Source of the DNA: Acanthosepion pharaonis
Lineage: Eukaryota > Mollusca > Cephalopoda > Sepiida > Sepiidae
Reading direction: 5' to 3'
DNA: 64,000 bases
NCBI GenBank assembly: GCA_903632075.3
Contig: CAHIKZ030005437.1
Coordinates: 2,378,501 to 2,442,500 of the forward strand
Position 1 is the stretch's first letter; every line of letters starts with the position of its first letter. The notes beneath the pieces are model-generated. The model searched no databases. It worked only from the letters and a program-made list of their open reading frames with translations, and had not been told where the DNA came from. This document shows, in pieces, positions 10,590 through 22,069 of this stretch. The position numbers and the translations under genes were made by a program.

Positions 10590-12005
10590 AGGCGATAATG
10601 CCACTAAGACACAAGTGGTTACAGGGAGTGAAAAGAGAACGAGACGACTTTAGTGAGGAGAAGTAAGGAAAAGAACAATAAAGGAACAGGGTTCAGAAAG
10701 ACAGAAGATGGCGACTGACGTTTCATTTAAACTGTTGAAGATTGTACGCGGCAGGGAAGCAAGAAAGTGAAGTGGTTTCCTTAAGCGAGACATGCGAGAA
10801 AATAAACTATTAGAATAGAACTGACGATTTCGTCTAGAGAGCTCAACATTAAAATGGCGTGACCTAATTACCAATCTAGTAGCACGCTGCAGTCTAGACA
10901 CTAAGGAGAAAATTTAATCAGAACAATTTCTATGAAAATATTTGTAGAAAAGACAGAGGAAAGCCAGGACACATCGATGTGAAGTGAATGAATTCAAGAT
11001 AAAATGTCAGGATTACATTACAGACCATTCTTTGAATTTTGGCAGATATATAGTAGAAGCACCAAATCAGATTTGGCAACAGGATTCAATGCAAGGACGA
11101 ATGGTAGAAAGAAGAATTGTCTGGCAGGACAAAGTGAACCAACTTTCCTAGCAGTAAACCTAGTAATTGATTCAATATAATCACTTCACTTCATGTGAGT
11201 CTAAAACGACTGATTAGAGGTCCTTTTCGAGAACCGTTGCCAGCTTTACCTTGTTAGCTCTGTCGGACTTGTTATTAAAACTGTTGTATCATCTGCATAC
11301 ATACTTAATTGGGAACTGATTACATCTTGAAGGTCGGTCGTTGACGAAAATCAGAAACAGCGTAGGTCCGAGGACATAGCCCAGGGGACGCTTGCATTAA
11401 TATGAAATGAACTAAAAGCGTGTCTATTCAACAAGAAAATCATTTGTTAGGAACGACTGTATTGGGCTAAATATTCGTCCAAATACACTATAGCCCTTGA
11501 GCTTGTGGAGAAAGCCAGCATATCGAATACCTTTGAGATATCTGGGGCATAGCCCGATCTCGTTATCCTTATCTTGATAGACAAATTCAGTGATGATTGT
11601 TAACACATTGGCAGTAGAACTGGAAAAACGGAAGCCATATTGTTTATATGAAAGTAAGTCGTGTGAAATATGATTCTTAATCAAATCGGTGTTGATTAAA
11701 GCATTTAGCATTTTGCCAAAAAGAAGTAAGAGACTAATACTCCGATTCTTCGAGTTTAGATGGTACCATAGAGTTCTTAAAAATAAGAAATATAGAGGAG
11801 GACTTCTAACAAGCAAGAAATAACGAGGTATTTATTGTAAAGTTTAGATAGAACAGGAGCCAGATTAGAAGTACATTTCTTTATGACAATTGTAGGGACA
11901 CCGTCGAATCAGCAATACTTGTGAGGATCTAGTTTAGAGATTATATCAGAAACCATGGACAGAGTTATGTATATATCACTTAGCAGAAGCTGTATTAAAA
12001 CATAT
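10590..12005 (-). pseudogene. CR1/Jockey-like LINE reverse transcriptase, dead
   Basis: Minus-strand remnant read in order from high to low coordinates: YITLSMVSDIISKLDPHK near 11970, a stop-broken LAPVLSKLYNKYL, NRSISLLLLFGKMLNALIN (equivalent to the YRPISLLPxFxK block), SYKQYGFRFSSSTANVLT, GFLHKLKGYSVFGRIFSP, a frameshifted LGPTLFLIF block near 11365, the catalytic MYADDTTVL near 11290, and a C-terminal segment in frame 10650-10901. The order and motifs match CR1/Jockey-group reverse transcriptases. The YADD aspartates survive but several frameshifts and stops do not allow a product. The endonuclease half is absent (5' truncation). It is homologous to the plus-strand copy at 47505-49050. 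Confidence 0.85.
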
Positions 12006-12134
12006 ATCAACTTATATGATTAAATTATGTTTTTATGGATATTTGTGGGTTTGGAATTTTCGTTTTTTTTTATATATTAGATGATATTATTTTTAACCAT
12101 TTTTATCTTTGCATATTTGCTCGTTTAAGTTATA

Positions 12135-14164
12135 TTTTAATAATAATAATAATTTTTTTTTTTTTAGAAAAGAATGGATAAATTTATTGAAACAAAAAAA
12201 GTTCAGTTGACCACTGGTGACAGTTCCAGAACAACTATAAACAATTTTTTTCTGTTCTCCACCTGCCACAATTATGGAGAAAGCATTACCTCGAACCATG
12301 GCCAGTGACACGCTGCAAGAGCCTCTCCGTTTCGCGAGGCTCGTCCCTTAATCGAGACGCAATCGCGCCAATCCTACAAAGGAAAGCCATCGAACGAGGG
12401 CCAATAACCCCTGAAGTCTCCACTGCTACAGGAGTAAAAAAAATCTATCAGCAAGAGAAGAATATTTAACTATTTTTTTCATCTCTGCGTCCCGGACGAC
12501 GGATCCCGGTTCAACCGCGGACCTGATCAAATTACCGGCCGAAAATGTATCCGCACAGGTCGACTTACCCATTTTAAAAGGGAAAATGGTAATGCCATCC
12601 GGCCGCTTTCCATTACCGCGGTCGAGGCCTACGGGTTCGATTTGGGAAGGGAACCCAGCTGCATCCAAACCTCTTTTGATGATGTCGTTAATGGATGCAT
12701 GCCGTGGAAAACGGTCGGCACCACGACGACAGGAGAGAGGATGCAAACCAAACTCATCGATGGAGGCTCCACATCTGCATCTGTGACGCTCACATAATTT
12801 GAGTTCAAGACGGATCCTGACTCCGACTCGAGTGCACTCATCATCTAGAAGGGTACCGGTAGATGAAGAGGGCACTGCGTTGAGCCAGGCGCCACTACTT
12901 GGTTGTGAAGTAGACAGGCGAGGCAATGCTGATCCAGAGAGCCTCAAATTAGTAAAATTGGCCTCGCATTTTATTTTATCCTAGCTTTTTTGTTCTGATG
13001 TGTCTAGTGGGGGAGAGAAAGTAATTCTTGGATCCAGACGCTGCAAGCTGGTTCGAAAGAACTACCCGAGAAACACTGAGGCGATCCACCGAGTATCTCA
13101 TCAATTAATTCGTGACTGGACGAAAGTGAAGAAAGATATACTGGAAAGGCCAAATCTACCGCTGATCGAAGGTCCAGGCCTCCGAAGCTCAAAGGGAGCA
13201 TTGCCTGCCTCCAGCCTGTGTCGTCGAAATTGACGTTGCAAATTAGCTCCGCAAATCTCTTAACTGTGATATCTATCTCATTTAAGAAATCCTGTTCGAG
13301 GTAGCAAGGGGCACTTCGGAAAGTGTAGAGGAAACTCGGTAGCGAAAAACAGTTCTTCAAGAGGAAGAGGGCTGCGTGTGTATCAATTTGTCGCAATTTC
13401 TCAGTCATTCTTGTTAGAATGACATGCTTAGTATCCAAACACTCTCGAATGGCCATTGGAAAGACTGGAGAACCAAGAATATGTAATTCCTCCTTAGGTG
13501 TTATTTTTATATCCTCAAGGATGAGTCTGATATCCCGGATAGCACTCTCGAAATCATCAGCACTATAATTCAAGTTTATTATCTCTGACTTGGACGAGTT
13601 AATCTCAAGTCCAAGCAGAGATAAAGAAGGAATAACTCGAAATAGGTCAGCAGCTACGGCCTCGATGGATCCTCCCAACGTTGCATCATCAAGATAGCAT
13701 ATATTGAAAGGAGAAGCGATGGAACGAGCTACCCCGTCAATAGCCATCGCAAATAGTAGCGGACCAAGTGGATCACCTTGCTGGATTCCAGTTGCAGAAG
13801 AGATAATATTATCGGAGGCGATCAATATACAGATGAGCCAGTTTAAATATGGAAGGAGTCCGTTGATGGCAAGCTTCCAGGGCATGATCCCTTATGATGC
13901 TATTGAAAGCGTTAATAAGATACGTGGGGACGCAGGTGATGTATTCTCGAAAAATGATCTTGTGGTATGAACCGCGGCTTCACATCTGACCTGTATGTCT
14001 ACCCCGAGCTGGACAGGTCGCAATTCATGCCCTATCTCATTCACAACAACTCTACAAGCAATTTTGTCGCGAGACGACGAAAAATGTTACCACAGCGGCT
14101 GTATTTAGGGGAAAATCAGGCAGATACTCCAGATGAGTCGAGAGTTATGTTGCATATACTATAA
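12135..14164 (-). pseudogene. LINE with restriction-like endonuclease C-terminus (type A), dead
   Basis: Domains on the minus strand: a fingers region (NEIGHELRPVQLGVDI near 14030), INAFNSIIRDHALEA near 13895 in a shifted frame, GIQQGDPLGPLLF and the catalytic YLDD at about 13685-13696 in frame 13004-13885, then in frame 12426-12947 a CRCG-x-H-x-C zinc-knuckle-like element and KRPDG (about 12594-12608). Past another shift come TPVAVETSGVIGPRSM and RETERLLQRVTG, ending in an A-rich tail near 12165-12135. The RPD-x-D arrangement after a C/H knuckle is characteristic of R2/NeSL-type restriction-like endonucleases; the clade is inferred. The copy is 5' truncated with at least four frame breaks. 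Confidence 0.8.
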
Positions 14165-14262
14165 CTATCCTATTACGCATTATATAACACATACTGTAGC
14201 TATAGTATACACCTATTATGTTACATCTACTATAGCTGTAGTATTATCTGTTATGCTTATGG
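14145..14262. repeat. Imperfect short tandem repeat, three units
   Basis: Three diverged units of about 40 bp share the words CTATAGCTGTAGTAT or ACTGTAGCTATAGTAT and end in a CTATTATG/CTGTTATG-like word. They overlap the truncated 5' end of the LINE. Confidence 0.5.
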
Positions 14263-15534
14263 TTGAATCCACTACTGCAAATGTGAAAGGTGAAACTATC
14301 TACTCTATATAATTTTCTGGTATTCAAGATTACATATTTTAAAGTGCTTGTAAATGACAATGCGTTTATATATAAGCTAATGATGATGTGTGCCTGTAAG
14401 CAAGAACTCTTTAGTGTGACATAGGCACATACATAAAAATAATCTTTATATACCTACAGTATTTTCCCTGTACAGTTAATTAGAACATTCTTTGCAAGTA
14501 AGATAAATTACAATAATTTAATTTTTGTTAAGGATTGAAAAGATACAAAATGTTTGTCTATTGTCTATATGGAATTTTGGCTGATTGTAGACGTGAAATA
14601 TCCTGAAATCTAATGTTGTAGAAGAAAGTAACATTAAGTTTATGATTGCATATGTAAAATATAGTTTTACACTGTTATATTTTTTCATGGAATCATCTAA
14701 AAAATCAATGTAAAGTTATGTAAGAATAAAAGAAGTGAAACCCAATAACTAGACCAATATAAGATTAGTAGAAAAACGAAATACAAATCTGTTCATGATA
14801 AGCTGTGTTTCAACAAAAAAATTATTTACTGCTAACATTTTTTCTAAGGATTTTTATTATTGCTACTACTCAAAATGGAAGGGATAATGATTGAACAATG
14901 ATGTTGAGCTAAAAGTATAAATTGACTATGTAAACGACTGAGATCTAATAAAAAAGTAACTGTACAAAAGATATTCTATTAATGTGTTTTAATCAAAAAC
15001 ACACATTTGATGCTCGTAGTTTAGATAACTTAGAATTTCGATTTTTATTTAAAGATTATGCATTCGCACGACACTTGAAATAAATGTAAGTGCCGTGAAA
15101 GCATTGTCACCTTTATGAGTCTTGACAACATAGTGTCAGTACTATGTCATTTGATCATATGACGTGGATCATGTTACCGAGATTTTCTCTCGTACGATTC
15201 TAGCTTTTCATAAACATTCCCGAGTAGCGCCTGTTTATTTATATGTTTTATTCCATGGCATTTTCTACTCTGGCACCAGACCAATATTCCGATTGGTTAG
15301 AATAGCCAGAAGCAAGGTCAAAATATTCCTTTAAAACTTTTTCATAGGAACAATGACAGGATACACTAAAAAGGGACTCTGATGTGTTTTAAATACTCCT
15401 AATATGTCTTTTAAAACGTTGATATAAGAATCGGAAATATTTTGTCAAGAAATAATCTTGGTGAAAAATAAATCTGTGCAGGAAGTCGAAAATGCAGAAT
15501 GCAATATATTTAGTAAAATACCCATACATACACG
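14263..15534. other. AT-rich stretch, nothing recognised
   Basis: Long AT-rich stretch without credible frame, repeat boundary or microsatellite. Confidence 0.5.
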
Positions 15535-15615
15535 CATATATATATATATGTGCGTGTGTGTGTGCGCACGCACGCACGCACGCGCGCGCACACACACACA
15601 CATATATATATATAT
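15535..15615. repeat. Alternating purine-pyrimidine palindromic tract
   Basis: A continuous tract running TA, TG, CG, CA, TA: (TA)n then TGTGCGTGTGTGTGTGCGCA, repeated CGCA units, GCGCGCGC, then CACACACA and (TA)n. Purine and pyrimidine alternate almost without a break for about 80 bp, and the left half is nearly the reverse complement of the right half. Confidence 0.9.
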
Positions 15616-15985
15616 TCTATGTTTATAGTATCTCAGATTCATTGCCGAAAAACTTCTAAACATCGTCTATACACATACTCACTAAGATAACTATGGATAT
15701 TTATGTTTAAAGTCTCATGTTCTGTAGTCTGCGCTCAAGATAAACAGAAGTGGATATTTGAATTAGGAGGAGATGCTGAAAAGTTCTCAGTTCAAGCAAG
15801 AAGGAATTATAAAAATTCGGGGAAATGAATGAAAAAATGTAGTCTGGCGGGCTGTTATACGATGCAGGTAGTAAGTAGCAGTTCTACATTGGAGCTGCTG
15901 AGAGGAGTGGAAGCAAAGGTTTTCCAAACATACAATGAGTATACCCAATACCAAATACAAAAATGCCACCACTCTCTCTACATAG
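15616..15985. other. No feature recognised
   Basis: A short minus-strand frame (15787-15972) overlaps but has no motif. Confidence 0.4.
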
Positions 15986-15986
15986 G

Positions 15987-16305
15987 TCCCAATAGGAGTA
16001 GATAGGTTCGCTTATCGTCCGGTTATACTCCTCTCCGGTTTCCTGTTTAGTATTGGATTTCTGTTTCCTTCTAAAATCCGCTTCAGCTCTGTACTCTGTA
16101 CCTTAACTCTAAAATTTTATTCACTATTTATTTTATTTTACTTTTTTCTTTCCTCCTCCAATAGAAGTGGATAGGTTCGCCTATCGTCTGGTTTACACTC
16201 CTACTCAGTCTTTTGAACAGGATTAGAAGTTTATCACTCGTTTCCTGATTGGGATTAGGTTTCCGGTTTTTCTAAATTCACTTCAACTCTATGTTCCTAA
16301 TGCAT
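15987..16305. repeat. Spaced tandem duplication, two units about 170 bp apart
   Basis: Unit 1 (15987-16095) and unit 2 (16158-16305) share CAATAGGAGTAGATAGGTTCG or CAATAGAAGTGGATAGGTTC, TATCGTC-GGTT, TTTCCTG, ATTAGGTTTC-like and CACTTCAACTCTATGTTC-like segments in the same order. Unit 2 has an extra internal stretch. The function is unknown. Confidence 0.65.
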
Positions 16306-16775
16306 GTCCTTACTTACGCTAATACAACTCCACACATAACACTCTATATTTAGTTCTTGGGCCTTGTATTGGCCAACATTAGTAAAAAAAAATGATGCTT
16401 GCATGAAAAAGAGGAGGGGAAAGCCAGACTCCACAGTGGAGTGGGAAAACATCAACAAAGAACGGATGTTCGCGAGTTAGGGTGATACGTGAACCTCTGC
16501 CTGAGCCCCCCCCCCAAAAAAAAAACTAACAATTCTGGGAGGCATGGTGGGCGGGTGACAGAATGCTCGACAAAAGGCAGGAGCTCGTAGCGTCCAGCAA
16601 GTATGTCAACAATTTTCTTATGAGAAACGTTCGTGTCGGATGGAAATATACTACTCACCAGCCTCCCCTGAAGGCTAGTCATCGTAAGGCCTGGGTGAAT
16701 TTGCCACTTACGTCATGATCTACCATATTAATATCCACTCCTCCTCTGTTCTCCCCCTTCTCGCCCCACTATTTA
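16306..16775. other. GC-richer unassigned block
   Basis: Holds a C10-A9 homopolymer junction near 16507 and a minus-strand frame (16452-16682) reading MTSLQGRLVSSIFPSD and VDILAGRYELLPFVEHS, which looks coding-like. I do not recognise it. It lies directly downstream (3') of the LINE tail at 16776 and may be an older insertion. Confidence 0.3.
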
Positions 16776-17329
16776 TACTATCGTATTATTATTTTATTTC
16801 TTTTGGTTTCTGGTGGATACTCATTTCTTTCCGGGTCCCGACCAATGACCTAAGGTTCGAAATGGCATCATGGCATTTTTCACTGAACAATTTTGAAAAA
16901 CAATCGCGCATATTTTACATAGATAAAGCACTTCGTAAAGTGTGGGCTGTACTTGTGAAAATATTTTTTGTATTTATTTAAGGCATGCGTTACCAGGAAT
17001 CCCTTCAATGTGTCTATCTGAACTTTTTCCAATGAGTCCGAGGGCTCTAACTACAACTGGAATTGTTGGTGTCCTCATGTGCCACATTTCGATTTCTAGG
17101 TCCTTGTATTTTAATAGCTTTTTCAAGATCTTCAAAGATACATTGCAGTTTGCAGGGACTGCGATATCAATAAGGAGGCACTTTTTGTCTTTGCGGTCTC
17201 TAATCACGATGTCTGGGCGATTAGCTTTGATATACGTAAAGTCTCATAAAATTGTTACCGGTCCTATCTCCTTAAACAGGTCTGCGTTTTTACAGTTTTT
17301 TTTTTGTAAAAGTTGCAGATTTTCCATCA

Positions 17330-17330
<1 letters not shown>
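16776..17330 (-). pseudogene. LINE with restriction-like endonuclease (type B), 3' end copy 1
   Basis: Minus strand: RPDIVIRD (about 17199-17220), KCLLIDIAVPANCNVSLK, LLKYKDLEIEMWHM, then IPVVVRALGLIGK, all in or just upstream of frame 16974-17207. A 3' untranslated region ends at an (ATT)-rich tail near 16780-16800. The RPDIxIxD-x-CxLIDxAVP block followed by KYKDLEIE is the conserved C-terminal nuclease region of R2/NeSL-like elements. Homologous ends lie at 23550, 23985, 56235 and 57437. No reverse transcriptase remains in this copy. Confidence 0.8.

Positions 17331-17387
<57 letters not shown>
17331..17387. repeat. (TA)n microsatellite
   Basis: Perfect TA run abutting the truncated 5' side of the type B LINE copy. 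Confidence 0.97.
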
Positions 17388-17389
<2 letters not shown>

Positions 17390-17551
17390 AAGGAGGATAT
17401 AATCCAGAGAGCTCAATGTCAAAATCGTAGCAATTATTAATTTAAATAGAGAACAGACAACCTTAAGGGTCCGTTGGTTATAATTTATTTCCCTGAAGAT
17501 CCGTTTAGCTGAAACCTAGGTAGGTTTGCCTGGCTCGTTAGGATTTATTCT

Positions 17552-17554
<3 letters not shown>
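17388..17554. other. Unassigned spacer
   Basis: Contains CTGAAGA (17493-17499) and GAAA (17511-17514) 11 bp apart, hammerhead-like spacing. The intervening bases do not pair well, so no ribozyme is called. Confidence 0.3.

Positions 17555-17598
<44 letters not shown>
17555..17598. repeat. (TA)n microsatellite
   Basis: Perfect TA run of about 44 bp. Confidence 0.97.
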
Positions 17599-17599
<1 letters not shown>

Positions 17600-17869
17600 C
17601 TTCCAGTCAATTTTATTTTAATTTAAACCATGCCATCTCCGAGGATGGTTAACAACTCCATAAACTCTAATTAGGCTTTAACATTATTTCGGGGAGATAA
17701 TAATTGTCGGAAAGGAATATTAGTTGCATATTTTGTAGCACATGACACACAAATGTTTTGATAATTTCTTCGCTATAATGGAGTCACAATACTGGACTGT
17801 TGCTCATTCATAAGTCAGTGTCGATTGAGAGGTCATCATCATAATATACATACATGCATACACAAGTAC

Positions 17870-17925
<56 letters not shown>
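17870..17925. repeat. (TA)n microsatellite
   Basis: Perfect TA run of about 55 bp, preceded by ACATGCATACACAAGTACG. Confidence 0.97.
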
Positions 17926-17928
<3 letters not shown>

Positions 17929-18179
17929 TGACAAGATGGATCACAACTTTTAGAGAGGCTTTTAGAGATGCCAAATGTAAATTTAAAAGCTGAGCCTCTT
18001 TGTATGTTTAACGTTTCGATTAAAACACTAAATGACCTTTATTGTATTTCTTTCATAACAAAGTTTTACATTTTATATATAAGATTGATTCTATTGATAA
18101 AATTTTATTCGTCTGAAAATGTTCCTTCTCAGAAGAAAACACATCAATAGTTTTCCACCCTGACCTTCACTTACCTACG

Positions 18180-18523
18180 GATCCGATGATCCAACGACTT
18201 CATTCAGTTTTTATGTTTCTGTCGTGTGTGACACTTCAATTCTGCTAGTGACCTGAATACAAGGCCCCATATTGTGCACCAGCGACAATCCTGTGACATA
18301 GCCACAGCAATATTTGCTGATGCTTTTTACTGTTTTCTTTCGTCTCTTAGCCGGTCAATACAACTGATTTCAAAATTTATGATAGCACAAATATCGCCAG
18401 TATATTTCTATCAACTCGCTCGAAGTTAGTGTGAGGCATATTGACAGCTGAGAGATTACTCTTTAGCTTGTCTTTATACCTGAACCACGTGTGTGCAACT
18501 GTCTTTTGTCCACTGTCAAGCTG

Positions 18524-18535
<12 letters not shown>
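18180..18535 (-). pseudogene. LINE C-terminus with C2H2 zinc finger
   Basis: Minus-strand reading: WFRYKDKLKSNLSAVNMP (the YKDxLK-x-NL motif found after the reverse transcriptase in many invertebrate LINEs), a broken DRN-x-LAIF segment, then MSQDCRWCTIWGLVFRSL followed by AELKCHTRQKHKN and a stop. The C-x2-C ... L-x2-H-x4-H spacing is a C2H2 finger, as in the C-terminal finger of these LINE proteins. Frames shift between segments. Fragments of the same LINE occur at 2700-2777 and 41770-41862. Confidence 0.65.

Positions 18536-18537
<2 letters not shown>

Positions 18538-18592
<55 letters not shown>
18538..18592. repeat. (AT)n microsatellite
   Basis: Perfect AT run of about 55 bp preceded by (ACAT)n. 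Confidence 0.97.
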
Positions 18593-18594
<2 letters not shown>

Positions 18595-18868
18595 ATGTGT
18601 GTATGCCTGTTACAAGTAAAGAACTAATACAGTCAAAAGTATGGAGCAAGGTATTCACAACAAAATAGTGTAGAACATTGGCAAATGGATAAAAAATAGA
18701 TAAAATCAATAAACACATAAATGATTTTATAGTTACAACTGCAATCACAAGTCTTATTGAATGAAATCGCTGTTGCCGGCGCGAAACTCATAATAACTCT
18801 TAAATTAGTTTAACACTCACAAACACATACACACACATGCAGACACCCACCCACACATATACACCCCC

Positions 18869-18871
<3 letters not shown>

Positions 18872-18915
<44 letters not shown>
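18872..18915. repeat. (TA)n microsatellite
   Basis: Perfect TA run of about 44 bp preceded by a C/A-rich stretch with ACACAT words. Confidence 0.97.
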
Positions 18916-18917
<2 letters not shown>

Positions 18918-19361
18918 AACATGGTATGTGTCTCTGCAACTATGTATACGTAGTTATGAGTTTTAAAATATCACATTCATTTCATCATGTATTACACAAA
19001 GATCTTTTTGAACTGCTCTAATTTATTTGGGTAAGATATTAGAGTAATCGTTTATATTTTAACCAGTCGGGGGATAATAATTCTTGAACCTAAACTCATC
19101 CCTTCTATAGCGAGTATAAGTCGATGGGATCTGCGAATCACGCTGTTTGGCTATGAAAATCTAATGTAATGTCGCAAGTTAGAGAATCATAGAGAGTTAT
19201 TTGCTTTGGAAAACATTAGAAAGTTTCTCAAAGGTGACAATTCAATAACAGATCAGAAACTCTTCATCTGATATGCTAATTATAGTTGTTTATGCCGTAA
19301 TATTTCTAAAGTATTACCCAGCAGACGGAGTACATCGATTAGTTCTTCATGAGCAGCACCT
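18916..19361. other. No feature recognised
   Basis: Mixed-composition sequence without a readable frame or repeat match inside the window. Confidence 0.4.
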
Positions 19362-19742
19362 TTTTTTTTTTTTTTTTTACTAAAGTCCATCTGATACAAG
19401 GTTCGAGAGTGAATCAATGTAGAGGGTTAATGAGTGAGGTGTGAGAGATGAATGCCAAAAAGGAAGATTATCAAGATAAGGAGGATATATAACGATTGAT
19501 TCTTGATATGAAAAGGTTAAGATTTTAGTGTTCGGGGAAGCATGCTCACAGGAATCTGTTCCATATAATAGCAGTTCTTGGAAAAAAGCTCTCTGGGTGG
19601 ATCTTCCTCTTTACAATTGGAATACAGGAGAAATAAGGATGAGTCGAATCCGTGGACGTTGCATGGCGAATCATAGCTGTAAAGGTCTGAACTAGTGGAA
19701 GCATAGTGCTTCGATAGAAATCAACAAAGCAGGACTAACAAA
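19362..19742 (-). pseudogene. CR1/Jockey-like LINE 3' end
   Basis: A poly-T tract at 19362-19379 may be the A-tail of a minus-strand insert. Upstream on the minus strand the frame reads SFFPRTAIIWNRF, then ACFPEH and FISRINRYISSLS, matching the SFxxRTxxxWNxLP-x-CFP-x-F-x-R-x-N-R-Y C-terminus of CR1/Jockey-group proteins. Stops interrupt it. It differs in sequence from the copies at 10590 and 47505, so it is probably another subfamily. Confidence 0.6.
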
Positions 19743-19766
19743 AACAACAACAACAACAACAACAAC

Positions 19767-19802
<36 letters not shown>
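19743..19802. repeat. (CAA)n-(TAA)n compound microsatellite
   Basis: About eight CAA units followed by about eleven TAA units. Confidence 0.97.
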
Positions 19803-19804
<2 letters not shown>

Positions 19805-21554
19805 AATTTGTAACATGTAACACAGAAATTCAAACATTAAAAAAAATAACGAGGCAAGAAAATATATTTTGTTATTTCATCTAGACAAGTCTTTAATCAA
19901 AACTTGTTAGTTTTTTCCAGTCGGATAGTTTGTAAAATATAGGTGATTTCGCGTTTGATTGTCTGTGTGAGTCTTTTAAGAGTCTATTCCCCTGTATTCA
20001 TGCGCAACAAAAGTAAATTGCTTAACATAACTTTGCAGACGAACAGAAGAAAGAAGCTTCTTTGGCAAAAATAAATTTGTCGAGCAAGATAATATCATTA
20101 TCATTTACACCTACCATCTAGAAGCCAACTTTTCATCATCATCTGATCCGATCACCAAATATGATGGTGAACATCTGCCCATTATATGTTAATCTGACAC
20201 TAGGAAGATCTGCGATGATATATCGTATAGGTTTGTTGAGAAAAGGCACCATGTAAATAACAAAATATTTCTCATCGTTGGTGACAATTTGACAATAACT
20301 GGCACGCCAGTTGCTGCAACACTACTACTTGTTCAATTACAAATATCACGCTAGCTTAAGTATCTATCATATCCTCATTGCACTCACTATTCTATTACTG
20401 GGTGTAAATATTCTATTACTAACCAGTCCATTACTATAGCTGAAGAGAACGTATCACAACTAATTACTATCTAGGCAATTTCCTAATGTCCCTTCCTAAC
20501 CAGAAGTGAGTATCACTACAGACCCTGTAGTTATTCGTCCTTTACAAAAGGATCCACCTTCAAGCTGATACAAAGAAATTATTTGGACTGAAGAGATTAA
20601 CTCGTGTGATAGTCGTTGGAAAAAAAAGCTAATGTAGAGACGTGTCTAAATAAACAAATGGCAAATTCTGTCCGTACGTCCGTGCATCTGACCCTCCTCT
20701 AACTCGGACCACACGTGCTCTCTATAGACATATTATACCTTTTTGGAATCAGGTTAATCTCGGGATTTGAGATATGCCCTTCATCTGGTGCTTGAACATC
20801 CAGCATTTGGATTCGTGTCCGGATGAGAAAGGAACAGTTAAAAATTCAAATGTTAAAATAAGTGAAAAAATTAGTGAATTTGAAAGTTTTCCATACGTCC
20901 TTTATTCTCTCTGTAAACACTTAAACACAATCGACAATAATTAAGAATTACAGTTATAACATTAAATAAGGTCTCGGCTGCCCTAGAGAGACTTGTGAAT
21001 TGAAAAGTCTTAGAATTAAACTTGCACTCTTCCATTAGAGATGTAGATATAGATGTGTATATGTATAAGCTTAGATATACATTCTGATATTGACTTGCAA
21101 ACATATGCGTAAATATATTTATATAGCTGGAGAAACGATCGGGCAATGATTTCCCACTTAATAACTCATCCACATCAATTATAATTAGAGAGGTTTTTTG
21201 AACATTAGAATAACGGTGTCACTGGAAACATATAGTGATAAGTTTGTCAACAACGAAAATTATTTTATCCATTTCGTCAACATCATGGTGGACGTTTGTC
21301 CACGTTTCCAAATTCTCACTTCTACTAGAAACCGAATTCATCTACAAGTGTATTTCATATCCAATGTCTCTACTTTTGACTCCTTAGAATGTATTTTTTC
21401 AGAGGTTCGACATATTCCTTGCTAGTAATGATCATATCAGTGGAAAAAAAAACAGGGTGATTCTCCATCATTGTAAGACTATTCAAACTGAACATCAATT
21501 CATTGTTGATTCAAGATTTTGAGAAAATCTTGAACTATCAACTTTTAATAATAA
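19803..21554. other. Long stretch without recognised elements
   Basis: Open frames at 20871-21173 (minus, 100 codons) and 21198-21425 (plus, 75 codons) show no recognisable motif and average AT content. I see no splice context or repeat match for them. Confidence 0.4.
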
Positions 21555-21965
21555 TGCAAACAGTAGTCGTTTCCTAATAATTCAGCATTAATTGTCCGAG
21601 CAGTCAATGTTACTTTCGACTAAAATTTATAAAATGTTTTCATTAAAATAATATTTCAAGGAAATAGGTTTCTCAAGGTTAGTATCTGCCATTGTTCTTT
21701 CCAGTATTGATGGTTACTTCCTTCCTTGCCTTGTGTTCGAAGTAGTGCAGAACGTCAACATTTTTTCACTTCGTGTTACATGTGCTATCAATTTTAGTTG
21801 TTGCTGCCATTGAAAGTCATCAAGCGATACAGGTTCTCTTATTTGATACATCTTTTTGTGATTCTATAGCGCCGATCCACGAGGTTGGAGGATATGTGGT
21901 TCTTGCTAAGAACTACAAGCTTCAAATCACTGGCTTTGGATACAAAAATAGACGTAAACCCTTCT
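21555..21965 (-). pseudogene. LINE C-terminal fragment (family C)
   Basis: Aligns with the copies at 5380 and 7310 across the landmarks AAATTTATAAAATGTTTTCA, TTTCCAGTATTGATGG and CATGTGCTATCAATTTTAG, in the same orientation. The minus frame is more decayed than in the other copies. Confidence 0.55.
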
Positions 21966-22069
21966 AAATGACATTGGTCACTTATCAAGTTAAGGTCGAT
22001 TTGACAAACCATAAGCACATTGTCGAAGTTACAATACACTTCATCGAAAACTTCTTCCTCTAAGTATCG

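Noticed and set aside
12586..13233. Plus-strand frames with reasonable composition
   Set aside because: They are antisense shadows of the minus-strand LINE with the KRPDG nuclease motif.
16942..17430. 162-codon plus-strand frame
   Set aside because: Shadow of the minus-strand LINE nuclease region extended through a (TA)n tract.
17493..17514. Hammerhead-like CTGAAGA...GAAA pair
   Set aside because: The intervening bases do not form a convincing stem II.
20871..21173. 100-codon minus-strand frame
   Set aside because: No motif, no splice or start context, and composition typical of AT-rich DNA.
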